Source: Flagellimonas abyssi (lineage in GTDB: Bacteria; Bacteroidota; Bacteroidia; Flavobacteriales; Flavobacteriaceae). From it: a DNA stretch of 64,000 bases. A program made the translations under genes and the position numbers. The stretch is from assembly GCF_019457905.1 (NCBI RefSeq), contig NZ_JAHZSV010000001.1:310001-374000 (forward strand). Reading direction: 5' to 3'. Below the pieces are notes generated by a model, which saw only the letters and a list, made by a program, of their open reading frames with translations, was not told where the DNA came from and did no database searches. Shown piece by piece: positions 7,228-14,897 of the stretch. Every line of letters starts with the position of its first letter. Positions within the stretch are counted from its first letter, which is position 1.

Positions 7228-7911
7228 ATGAAAAAAATAGGATTGGTAGGCGGATTAAGTTGGACTTCCACTTTGGACTATTATAAATATATAAACCAAA
7301 GCATCAACGAAAAATTAGGAGGACTAAACTCTGCCGAATGCATACTATATTCCCTGAATTTTTCTGATATCCAAAATAGAGGATGGACAAACTCTTACGA
7401 TTTGATTCTTAATTCTTGCAAGAGTTTAAAATCAAACAATGTAGATTTTATTGCCCTTTGTGCCAATACGGCTCATTTATTTGCTGACGAAATCCAATCA
7501 ACACTTGGAATTCCCATCATTCATATAGCATCTGCCACAGCAGAGGAAATACAACGACAAAAACTATTAAAGGTCGGATTATTAGGCACAAAATTTACAA
7601 TGGAGATGGATTTTTATCGGAATAAACTGAAGGAACATAATATTGAAGCTATCGTTCCATCAGAAAAAAAAGATATTGAAGAAATACAGGATATTGTAAA
7701 AAACGAACTTGGAAAAGGAATTATAAATCAAGCATCTAAACAAAAATTTGTACGGTATACCAATGAATTGAGAGAAAGAGGAGCTGAAGGACTTATTTTG
7801 GGATGCACAGAGATACCTATGCTAATCGAACAAACCGATTTTGAATTCCCTGTATTCGACACAACAAAAATCCACGTTGAACGCATTGTAAATTTTGCAC
7901 TGGATAAGTAA
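7228..7911 (+). CDS. Aspartate/glutamate racemase-family protein
   Basis: 227 residues of the cofactor-independent Asp/Glu racemase superfamily. It begins MKKIGLVGGLSWTST (the GGxSWxST substrate loop), and the two catalytic cysteines lie in LCANTAH (Cys78) and LGCTEIP (Cys193), the expected paired positions. Such enzymes interconvert L- and D-aspartate or other amino acids by two-base proton transfer; substrate specificity is not readable from the sequence. Length is typical (about 230). No cell-wall genes are nearby, so it may belong to D-amino-acid metabolism. Confidence 0.87.
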   Translation: MKKIGLVGGLSWTSTLDYYKYINQSINEKLGGLNSAECILYSLNFSDIQNRGWTNSYDLILNSCKSLKSNNVDFIALCANTAHLFADEIQSTLGIPIIHIASATAEEIQRQKLLKVGLLGTKFTMEMDFYRNKLKEHNIEAIVPSEKKDIEEIQDIVKNELGKGIINQASKQKFVRYTNELRERGAEGLILGCTEIPMLIEQTDFEFPVFDTTKIHVERIVNFALDK

Positions 7912-8020
7912 AAGCCTCTACGTTGAAAACATCGGTTATTATCCATTGCTGCTTTCTTGTTAACTTTAATCCAACAACTTATGAGGACCCAAACCTCCGT
8001 GAAAAGCCCAAACCGATAGT

Positions 8021-8398
8021 ATGACAAAAATTGTATCGACCCCCAATTGTGGAAATTCCCCAAAAATGGAGTTTTTAAAAAATTTCAATATTGCATTTGC
8101 CAAAGGGGATGTAGCGTTTCTTGAGAAGAGCGTAACGGAGGATATTGTTTGGAACATAATTGGAGATAAAAAAATTGAAGGTCAACAACAGTTTATCGTT
8201 GAACTGGAAAAAATGAAAGAAGAGAAAACTTCTGAATTAATTCTTCATCAAGTAATGTCTCACGGTAAAGAAGGGGCCGTAAATGGAATTATTACCACAA
8301 AGAACAACCAAAAATATGCCTTTTCAGATTTTTATATGTTCAAAGGGGCCAAAGGCGTCAAAATAAAATCCATAACTTCATACGTAATACAGGTTTAA
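8021..8398 (+). CDS. NTF2-like/SnoaL-fold protein
   Basis: 125 residues with the NTF2-like cone fold pattern: FLKNFNIAFAKGDVAFLEKSVTEDIVW (motif AFAKGDVAFLEKSV), then IIGDKKIEGQQQF and C-terminal strands with DFYMFKGAKG and KIKSITSYVIQV. The conserved family N-terminus TPNCGNSPK supports the start at 8021. Members are enzymes (isomerases, hydrolases) or ligand binders; no catalytic dyad can be assigned with confidence. A 12-codon ATG-started frame (7981-8019) ends 1 nt before the start and is probably not a gene. The next gene (DUF2200) begins 12 nt downstream. Confidence 0.75.
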   Translation: MTKIVSTPNCGNSPKMEFLKNFNIAFAKGDVAFLEKSVTEDIVWNIIGDKKIEGQQQFIVELEKMKEEKTSELILHQVMSHGKEGAVNGIITTKNNQKYAFSDFYMFKGAKGVKIKSITSYVIQV

Positions 8399-8410
8399 TT
8401 ATTAAGTAAT

Positions 8411-8779
8411 ATGAAAACCACACCGGAACATGATCAGCGAGTGGCAAAACTGACTTTTGCATCGGTATATCCGCACTATGTTACCAAGGTCGTAAAGAAA
8501 GGAAGAACCGTAGAAGAGCTCGACGAAGTAATAACATGGTTAACTGGTTTTGACAAGAAAAAAATGGAAGAACTGATTGCTGAAAAGGCCACATTTGAAA
8601 CCTTTTTTAATTTAGCGGAATTGAACCCTAATGCAGAACTGATAAAAGGTGTGATTTGCGGTTATCGCATTGAGGAAATTGAAAACCCCATCACTAGGCA
8701 AGTCAGATATTTGGATAAATTGGTAGATGAGCTCGCCAAGGGTAAAAAGATGGAGAAAATTCTTAGGACAGGTAATTAA
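8411..8779 (+). CDS. DUF2200-family protein
   Basis: 122 residues matching the DUF2200 pattern: [19 protein letters not shown] near the N-terminus, the helix [11 protein letters not shown], and the C-terminal [30 protein letters not shown] (motif [10 protein letters not shown]). All-helical cytoplasmic family of unknown function, present in many bacteria. It follows the NTF2-like gene by 12 nt and its stop overlaps the apparent TTG start region of the next gene, so the three may be co-transcribed. Confidence 0.85.
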   Translation: MKTTPEHDQRVAKLTFASVYPHYVTKVVKKGRTVEELDEVITWLTGFDKKKMEELIAEKATFETFFNLAELNPNAELIKGVICGYRIEEIENPITRQVRYLDKLVDELAKGKKMEKILRTGN

Positions 8780-9451
8780 TTGACGCATAGATTCTACAGC
8801 AAAACCGAAAAAGAGCAAAGCTGGATTCTGATTTGGATTCTTCTGTTGGCCCTATTTGTCATAATTCTATCCTGTTGGTTGGCTTGGGTTTCCCAATTTT
8901 ATTTTTTTGGTGTTATCGTCATTTTGGGCGTACTCACGCTGGTAGCCCCTTTCATTGATGTCCCGTCCATGAAAAAAAGCGGTAAACTTCGTTATCATTC
9001 ATTATTGATGCTCTCGGAAAAACCCAAAGACGGTGTTATCAAAATTCATGGAGGCACATTGTTCGACTATGTTTTTGTGATAGATAAAAAAATGACCAGG
9101 AATCAGCGGAAAACCTTTATTATTCAGCAATATGTGGAGGGATTGCTGAATCTACTTAAAAATACTGACTTGGAATCAAGTACCACGATACAGGGTACAA
9201 GCTATATCATCAATAAAAGAACAGCACAGCGAATAGGTTTTGAAGTGGTGCCTACAGACCATCTCCAAAAATTTATTCTCGCCTACAATTATTTAAATGT
9301 ACTGGTCACCTACTCCATCGCCAAAGGAAAACTATCGTTCCCAAAAATAAACAAGACCATAACGTTCGAGGCAAACCTTAAAGATATTGGGCAAAAAAAA
9401 GATTTTTTAGTTACCTTGAATAAAAAGTTGAAAAGTGAAACAGGATTTTGA
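8780..9451 (+). CDS. Hypothetical membrane protein with two N-terminal helices
   Basis: 223 residues. The frame starts with TTG directly after the TAA of DUF2200 and there is no in-frame ATG before the membrane helices, so TTG 8780 is the best start. Two hydrophobic helices at about residues 15-35 and 38-58 (IWILLLALFVIILSCW and YFFGVIVILGVLTLVAPF) are followed by a soluble domain of about 160 residues with alternating strands. No domain recognised. Probably anchored in the inner membrane with a cytoplasmic C-terminal domain. Confidence 0.65.
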   Translation: MTHRFYSKTEKEQSWILIWILLLALFVIILSCWLAWVSQFYFFGVIVILGVLTLVAPFIDVPSMKKSGKLRYHSLLMLSEKPKDGVIKIHGGTLFDYVFVIDKKMTRNQRKTFIIQQYVEGLLNLLKNTDLESSTTIQGTSYIINKRTAQRIGFEVVPTDHLQKFILAYNYLNVLVTYSIAKGKLSFPKINKTITFEANLKDIGQKKDFLVTLNKKLKSETGF

Positions 9452-9490
9452 GTAATCCCAACAACACTTAAATATAAGCCTATTCAATCC

Positions 9491-10081
9491 TTGGAAAAAT
9501 CCCATCAACAATACCTCGAAGCCTACCTCCAATTATTTACGCATTTATCCTCCGAAGAACTGTCGCTCTTTCGCTCACAACTGTCAATAAAGGAGTATGC
9601 GAAAAAGGATTTCTTTTTTGAGAGCGGGGAAATTCAAAAAAAAATGGGGTTCGTTTGCAAAGGATTGTTAAGGCGATACTACATCAACGAAAAAGGGAAA
9701 ACCATTACCACAGGGTTTGTGAAAGAAAATGAATATGCCACAGACTATCCGGCTTTTATACAGCAACGTCCCAGTAAATATTATATGGAATGTCTGGAAC
9801 CCTGCATTATAATTGAACTTGCCTATGATGATATCCAAGAGGGGTATACCAACTTTAAGAGTCACGAAAGGTATGGTCGTCTTATTGCCGAAAAGGTACT
9901 GACAATTCAAACTGATCGAGTAGAAAGCTTTCTTTTTGATACTGCTGAACAGCGCTATTTAAACTTTATAAAAGACAACCCTGGGTTGATAAATCGTATA
10001 AGTCTGACACATTTGTCCTCGTTTTTGGGTATTGAAAGACAATCATTGAGCAGAATACGAAGTAAAATCGCCAAAAAATAA
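9491..10081 (+). CDS. Crp/Fnr-family transcriptional regulator
   Basis: 196 residues: a cyclic-nucleotide-binding-like beta roll (residues about 20-110, with SIKEYAKKDFFFESGE and GFVCKGLLRRYY) and a C-terminal winged helix with the recognition segment LTHLSSFLGIERQSLSRIRSKI. The nucleotide-binding arginine-serine motif is not evident, typical of flavobacterial members that sense unknown signals. The start is TTG at 9491 (MEKSHQQYLEAYL matches the family N-terminus); no ATG is available. It lies 78 nt upstream of a secreted M20 peptidase gene on the same strand, which is a plausible target. Confidence 0.85.
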   Translation: MEKSHQQYLEAYLQLFTHLSSEELSLFRSQLSIKEYAKKDFFFESGEIQKKMGFVCKGLLRRYYINEKGKTITTGFVKENEYATDYPAFIQQRPSKYYMECLEPCIIIELAYDDIQEGYTNFKSHERYGRLIAEKVLTIQTDRVESFLFDTAEQRYLNFIKDNPGLINRISLTHLSSFLGIERQSLSRIRSKIAKK

Positions 10082-10159
10082 GATTGTCACATATGTGTCA
10101 GGTAGCACCTAATATTCCTCTGCATCTTTGTTGCATCAAACAAAACAAAATTAATAATC

Positions 10160-11452
10160 ATGCTGAAGACACCATCTAACACATTAACTATATTCTTTTT
10201 CCTATTGGTAACCATTTCCACTTTAAGTCAAAATACCACTAAAAATATCCATACGGAAATTCAACAACATACCGAACAGATTTTTGATAGTTTGGTCAAA
10301 ATAAGAAGGGACCTGCACATGTACCCCGAAGTAGGCGGAGAGGAAAAAAGAACATCGACAAAAATTGCCGAGTACTTAACGGAACTTGGGCTGGAGGTTA
10401 AAACAGGAATTGGCGGTTATGGCGTTGTTGGCATATTAAAAGGTGTAAAACCTGGTAAAAAGATTGCTTGGCGGGCCGATATTGATGCAATGCCATCCAA
10501 ATCTCCCGACGTAGTTGACTTTCCATCAAAACATGAGGGAGTAAGGCACATTTGTGGTCACGATGTACACACAGCGGTCGCCCTTGGCATTGCAAATACT
10601 TTGGTACAGCAAAAAGAGGATTTAGAGGGAACAGTATATTTTGTATTTCAGCCATCTGAAGAAAATATAAAAGGCGCTCTGGCCATGATGGACGATGGCT
10701 TGTTCGATATGATTCAGCCTGAGGAAATGTACGCCATGCACGTTACCCCATTCCCCGCAGGCACTATTGCCGCTAAACCTGAGGAAATGTTTTCGGATTA
10801 TAAAAAAGTAGACCTTCTTTTTAAGAAAGGTAATAATAAGGATGGGTTGTTCGAATTTGCAAAGCAAGCAATCTTATCCCTTGAAAACGTCTCTCCCGAA
10901 AGTAAATTCTGGGATATGCAGAACATGGGTGACCCAGAAATAGGAATCGCTGGAACAAAATCCATTTACAAAAATTATACTACGGTTGACAAAAATAATT
11001 TTTCAATTAAGGAAACCAATGATGGTGTAAAAATCAGTGGTTTTATAAGTTTTAGTGACAAAAAACAACGAGATGCCGCCATTCCTTCTCTAAAAAAGAA
11101 GATAGCAGATTCTGAATTTGCGGAAGATTTTAGTGCCGGCGAACTTGTAAACGTCTTCCCTACCCTTGACAACAATGAAAGATTGGTCAATGAGAGTTTG
11201 GACCAATTATCGGATATCTATGGGGAGAACAGAGTGCTTCGTTTACATGGGGTTGTAGCTGACGGTCGTAGTGATGACTTCGCATTTTTTCAACCCAAAG
11301 TACCAAGTGTATACTTTTTTATGGGGGGATCCAATTACGAAAAAGGTATCATTGCACAAACGCATTCACCCAATTTTGCAGTGGATGAACGCTGTATAAA
11401 AACAGGCGTGAATTTGTTTTCGTCCTTGATTGTTGAAAGATTGAATCCATAA
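10160..11452 (+). CDS. Secreted M20-family amidohydrolase/peptidase
   Basis: 430 residues with a signal peptide (FFFLLVTISTLSQ). Family signatures: RDLHMYPEVGGEE, DIDAMP, the metal-binding ICGHDVHTA (C132, H134, H137), PSEE around 166 as the general base region, and SDDFAFF near the C-terminus, which in this family includes the last ligand region. M20D amidohydrolases (hippurate/N-acyl-amino-acid hydrolase type) cut amide bonds using a dinuclear metal. The export signal points to the periplasm. Length is normal. Upstream Crp/Fnr-like gene is a likely regulator. A member of the same family with a non-peptide amide substrate is equally possible. Confidence 0.85.
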   Translation: MLKTPSNTLTIFFFLLVTISTLSQNTTKNIHTEIQQHTEQIFDSLVKIRRDLHMYPEVGGEEKRTSTKIAEYLTELGLEVKTGIGGYGVVGILKGVKPGKKIAWRADIDAMPSKSPDVVDFPSKHEGVRHICGHDVHTAVALGIANTLVQQKEDLEGTVYFVFQPSEENIKGALAMMDDGLFDMIQPEEMYAMHVTPFPAGTIAAKPEEMFSDYKKVDLLFKKGNNKDGLFEFAKQAILSLENVSPESKFWDMQNMGDPEIGIAGTKSIYKNYTTVDKNNFSIKETNDGVKISGFISFSDKKQRDAAIPSLKKKIADSEFAEDFSAGELVNVFPTLDNNERLVNESLDQLSDIYGENRVLRLHGVVADGRSDDFAFFQPKVPSVYFFMGGSNYEKGIIAQTHSPNFAVDERCIKTGVNLFSSLIVERLNP

Positions 11453-11542
11453 ACCTAAATGTTGGCTTAAATAGTGCCAGACATCTAATAATATTGTGGG
11501 TCAGCCTTCTTTTTGATAGCTTTATTGTATCAACCATTAGCT

Positions 11543-12367
11543 ATGAAGAAGAATACGCTGACCTTAACCGTTACCATTCTATCGATATTTAGTTGTTTTG
11601 GACAAAGTTCAGATTTTGTCGGGACTTTCGTTAATGGGTCCAATAGCATTTCAATTCAGTTTAAACGTGTTGGTGATGAGTATCATGGTTTGCTTGCTGC
11701 AGTAGGTGCCAGCTTTGCCATTAGGGCCACAGGATCGTTCAATAAATTAAATGGTGAAATATATGGATTGGATGGTCCTGAGGATTTCGAGGCCACATTG
11801 TCAGGAACCAACATGAAGGTTCGCGCAACTGGATATAACGAGCCATTTTATAAATACTCGGACCTACATAATCTCGGTGGTTTTGATTTGACATCTTACA
11901 TGAAGAACAACAGTGGGCCAGCTAATACTATCAGTACTCAATTAACCGAAATCTCCCCTGCTGAGATTGTAAATGACCAATATCCAGAATTGGACAATCA
12001 AGGTTTACTGAACATAATTTCTGGAAGTCAGTTGGTGTTTTATCAGCGAACTTCCAATGTAAACGATAGCATGGCCAGTTCCATTACTTATGTAAATTTT
12101 TGTGACAATGGCACTTTTTCCATGAACATGGATGGTTCGTTCAGTGTGGAAGATGATTATGACGGAAATGTCCAAGCAGCTTCCTACAGAAACAGTTCGG
12201 GAACTTGGCTACTGGTTTCCTACCAAGGGTCGCCCGCAGTTTATCTGCAATACTACAATGGTGATACCAGCTTAAATCTTTTTAATGAAAACGAGGTCCG
12301 GCAAGGCAGGTGGCGCCGAGGCAACACCCAATACGCATTGCAGCGGAACAAAGTCCGCTGCAATTAA
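11543..12367 (+). CDS. Secreted hypothetical protein
   Basis: 274 residues with a signal peptide (KKNTLTLTVTILSIFSCFGQ); the ATG at 11543 is chosen because it begins this signal, although the frame is open to 11513. The mature part is beta-rich: an N-terminal region (FVGTFVNGSNSISIQF, GLDGPEDFEATLSG) of lipocalin-like or 'does it reduce activity' type ligand scoring domains, then a C-terminal region with many aromatic and glycine residues ending GRWRRGNTQYALQRN. No catalytic motif recognised. Convergent with capB, 34 nt apart. Confidence 0.6.
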   Translation: MKKNTLTLTVTILSIFSCFGQSSDFVGTFVNGSNSISIQFKRVGDEYHGLLAAVGASFAIRATGSFNKLNGEIYGLDGPEDFEATLSGTNMKVRATGYNEPFYKYSDLHNLGGFDLTSYMKNNSGPANTISTQLTEISPAEIVNDQYPELDNQGLLNIISGSQLVFYQRTSNVNDSMASSITYVNFCDNGTFSMNMDGSFSVEDDYDGNVQAASYRNSSGTWLLVSYQGSPAVYLQYYNGDTSLNLFNENEVRQGRWRRGNTQYALQRNKVRCN

Positions 12368-12401
12368 TATTATATTAGAAATATTGTAATGGGGACATTA
12401 T

Positions 12402-13661
12402 TTATTCTCCCATTGCCGCGGCAACAGCTGCAGAAAGTCTTTTATAGGTTCCATTCTCCAAACGCTCTCTAATAGAAGAGAACGCATCAAGGGTCTCTTC
12501 GATATCTTTCATCGTATGTGTCGCTGTTGGAATCAAACGAAGTAGAATCAATCCTTTTGGAATTACCGGATATACCACTATGGAACAGAAAATCCCATGG
12601 TTTTCACGCAAATCCTTCACCAAGGCCATTGCTTCTGGAATGCTACCGTTCAGATAAACAGGAGTCACACAACTGGTGGTGGTTCCTATATCAAAACCTC
12701 TTTCTTTCAATCCATTTTGAAGTGCGTTCACGTTCTCCCAAAGCTTAGCTTTAAGCTCTGGCATGGTACGCAACATATCAAGCCTTTTCAATGCTCCTTT
12801 TACGTATACCATCGGTAACGATTTGGCGAACATTTGAGACCTTAGGTTATATTTTAAATACTCAATAATCTCTTTATCTGCGGCCACAAAGGCTCCAATA
12901 CCTGCCATGGATTTGGCAAAAGTGGCCAAGTACACGTCAATGTCATCTTGTACGCCTTGCTCCTCTCCTGCCCCTGCTCCTGTTTTACCCAGCGTACCAA
13001 ATCCATGAGCATCATCAACCAACAATCTAAACAGGAACTTTTTCTTAAGGGCAACGATTTCTTTCAAAATTCCTTGCTCGCCGCGCATACCAAAAACACC
13101 TTCGGAAATCACTAAGATTCCTCCTCCGGTTTCATTGGCCAATTTGGTAGCACGCTCCAAGTTTTTCTCCAAACTGTCAGGGTCGTTGTGCTTAAAGGTG
13201 AAACGCTTGCCCATATGCAAACGAACACCATCTATAATACAAGCGTGGCAATCCACGTCATAAACAATAATATCATCTTTGGAGACCAAAGCATCGATTA
13301 CCGACATAAAGCCCTGATATCCAAAATTTAATAGGTAAGAAGCCTCCTTTTTTACGAATTCTGCCAATTCGTTCTGTAGTTGTTCGTGATAATCGGTGTG
13401 ACCGCTCATCATTCGGGCACCCATTGGGTAAGCAGCTCCATGCTCCATGGCAGCTTCCCCGTCCACTTTTTTGATTTCAGGTAGATTGGCGAGGCCCAGA
13501 TAGTCATTGATACTCCACGTTATCACGTCCTTTCCTTGAAACTTCATTCTGTTGGAAATGGGTCCTTCCAATTTCGGGAAAACAAAATAGCCTTCTGCCT
13601 GCGAAGCCCATTTTCCCAAAGGTCCTTTGTTCTCAATGATTCTATCGAATAAATCTCTCAT
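12402..13661 (-). CDS. capB: Alpha-oxoamine synthase, probable cysteate C-fatty acyltransferase (CapB)
   Basis: 419 residues, PLP-dependent enzyme of the KBL/AONS/serine-palmitoyltransferase group: H139 in VDCHA stacks on PLP, DDAHG (216-220) binds the ring, and TFAKSMAGIG carries the Schiff-base Lys250. The family condenses an amino acid with an acyl-CoA. The preceding gene encodes a cystathionine-beta-synthase-like enzyme, and the pair matches the characterised capnine pathway of gliding Bacteroidetes, where CapA makes cysteate from O-phosphoserine and sulfite and CapB joins it to 13-methylmyristoyl-CoA. The alternatives are serine palmitoyltransferase or 2-amino-3-ketobutyrate CoA ligase; the neighbour favours CapB. 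Own promoter (-7 box at 13685-13692) and separated from capA by a terminator. Confidence 0.7.
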   Translation of the reverse strand: MRDLFDRIIENKGPLGKWASQAEGYFVFPKLEGPISNRMKFQGKDVITWSINDYLGLANLPEIKKVDGEAAMEHGAAYPMGARMMSGHTDYHEQLQNELAEFVKKEASYLLNFGYQGFMSVIDALVSKDDIIVYDVDCHACIIDGVRLHMGKRFTFKHNDPDSLEKNLERATKLANETGGGILVISEGVFGMRGEQGILKEIVALKKKFLFRLLVDDAHGFGTLGKTGAGAGEEQGVQDDIDVYLATFAKSMAGIGAFVAADKEIIEYLKYNLRSQMFAKSLPMVYVKGALKRLDMLRTMPELKAKLWENVNALQNGLKERGFDIGTTTSCVTPVYLNGSIPEAMALVKDLRENHGIFCSIVVYPVIPKGLILLRLIPTATHTMKDIEETLDAFSSIRERLENGTYKRLSAAVAAAMGE

Positions 13662-13684
13662 CTACCTTAATATTAATTCATCTG

Positions 13685-13692
13685 CAAAAGTA
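13685..13692 (-). promoter_or_regulatory. -7 promoter box for capB
   Basis: On the minus strand the sequence is TACTTTTG, a perfect match to the Bacteroidetes -7 consensus TAnnTTTG, 24-31 nt upstream of the capB start. No clear TTG -33 element is seen at the usual distance. Confidence 0.6.
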
Positions 13693-13729
13693 TATATTTT
13701 TATGAACCTTCCATAAAGAATTATGAACA

Positions 13730-13759
13730 TAAAAAAACGGCAATGGAAAACATTGCCGT
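13730..13759 (-). terminator. Rho-independent terminator of capA
   Basis: Perfect 9-bp stem ACGGCAATG (13737-13745) / CATTGCCGT (13751-13759) with a 5-nt loop; on the minus strand it is followed by seven U residues (13730-13736 are A on the plus strand). It lies 26 nt after the capA stop and separates capA from capB transcription. Confidence 0.85.
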
Positions 13760-13784
13760 TCATGAGGTATTATAGGGTACTGGT

Positions 13785-14825
13785 TTATTTAATGTACTTG
13801 ATTTCTTCTGGAACCTCGGCATTTTGAATATCAAAAAAGCCTTGGTTTTCCATCCATTCGTTGCTGTATACCTTGCTCATATACCTTGAACCGTGGTCAG
13901 GGAAAACTACTACAACATTGCTGTCCTCCGTGAATTCCCCTTCAGTATTCAATTGATACAATGCCTGGGTGGCGGCACCACTGGTATAACCTGCAAAAAT
14001 ACCTTCGGTATGGGCCAATTTACGGGCCATGTGGGCACTTTCGCCATCGGTTACCTTTACATATCTATCAATTGCGTTGAAATCTGTAGCTGCTGGAATC
14101 AAGTTCTTGCCCAAACCTTCAATTCGGTAGGGATATACTTCATTATGATCAAACTCACCAGTTTCATGATATTTTTTCAAAACGGAACCATAGGCATCAA
14201 CCCCTAAAATCTTTATGTTAGGATTCTGCTCCTTAAGATAGCGAGCAATACCTGAGATTGTTCCACCTGTTCCGCTACAAGCCACTAAATGGGTAATCTG
14301 ACCGTTGGTCTGTTCCCAAATTTCCGGTCCTGTACTGGAATAATGTGCATCTATGTTCAACTCGTTAAAATATTGGTTGATATAGATGGAATTTGGTGTT
14401 TCGCCATGCAAACGCTTGGCCACTTCGTAATAGGAACGTGGGTCGTCCGCACTAACATGGGCCGGACAAACATAAACATTGGCTCCCATGGAACGCAACA
14501 TATCTATTTTATCCGGAGATGATTTTGAACTTACGGCCAAAATACATTTGTATCCTTTAACAATACTGACCATAGCTATACTAAAGCCAGTATTACCGGA
14601 TGTGGTCTCGATAATCGTACTACCCGGCTTAAGAATACCTTTACGCTCGGCTTCTTCTATAATATGAATTGCAATTCTATCTTTTGAAGAGTGTCCGGGG
14701 TTAAAGCATTCCAGTTTAGCATAAAAATTTCCTGTAAGCGGGGCGGTAATTTTGTTAAGCTTGACTAAGGGGGTACTTCCAATTAGGTCTAGAATATTGC
14801 TGTGCGCATTTATCTGTTTCTTCAT
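13785..14825 (-). CDS. capA: CBS-like PLP enzyme, probable cysteate synthase (CapA)
   Basis: 347 residues of fold-type II PLP enzymes: SSKDR has the Schiff-base Lys48, TSGNTG (74-79) is the asparagine loop, and ACSGTGGT the phosphate-binding loop. It resembles the catalytic core of cystathionine beta-synthase without CBS domains, also similar to cysteine synthase. In characterised Bacteroidetes, CapA of this type forms cysteate from O-phospho-L-serine and sulfite and is encoded near capB, as here. The start at 14825 ([21 protein letters not shown], the family N-terminus) is preferred to an upstream ATG at 14849. Alternative: a plain CBS/cysteine synthase for sulfur assimilation. A promoter with a perfect -7 box lies 54-61 nt upstream. 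Confidence 0.7.
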   Translation of the reverse strand: MKKQINAHSNILDLIGSTPLVKLNKITAPLTGNFYAKLECFNPGHSSKDRIAIHIIEEAERKGILKPGSTIIETTSGNTGFSIAMVSIVKGYKCILAVSSKSSPDKIDMLRSMGANVYVCPAHVSADDPRSYYEVAKRLHGETPNSIYINQYFNELNIDAHYSSTGPEIWEQTNGQITHLVACSGTGGTISGIARYLKEQNPNIKILGVDAYGSVLKKYHETGEFDHNEVYPYRIEGLGKNLIPAATDFNAIDRYVKVTDGESAHMARKLAHTEGIFAGYTSGAATQALYQLNTEGEFTEDSNVVVVFPDHGSRYMSKVYSNEWMENQGFFDIQNAEVPEEIKYIK

Positions 14826-14878
14826 AACTGGTATTAGGTAGGGGAACAATTCTTATTTAAAAAAGTAATTGTTCCGTG

Positions 14879-14886
14879 CAAATGTA
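14879..14886 (-). promoter_or_regulatory. -7 promoter box for capA
   Basis: Minus strand TACATTTG, a perfect match to TAnnTTTG, 54-61 nt upstream of the capA start at 14825 and inside the spacer after the S9 peptidase stop at 14898. Confidence 0.6.
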
Positions 14887-14897
14887 ACATTTTATTT

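Noticed and set aside
7981..8019. 12-codon frame before the NTF2-like gene
   Set aside because: Very short; likely chance inside a cassette-like spacer.
1..12400. True integron
   Set aside because: No integrase gene and no confirmed attC sites in the window; only cassette-like appearance.
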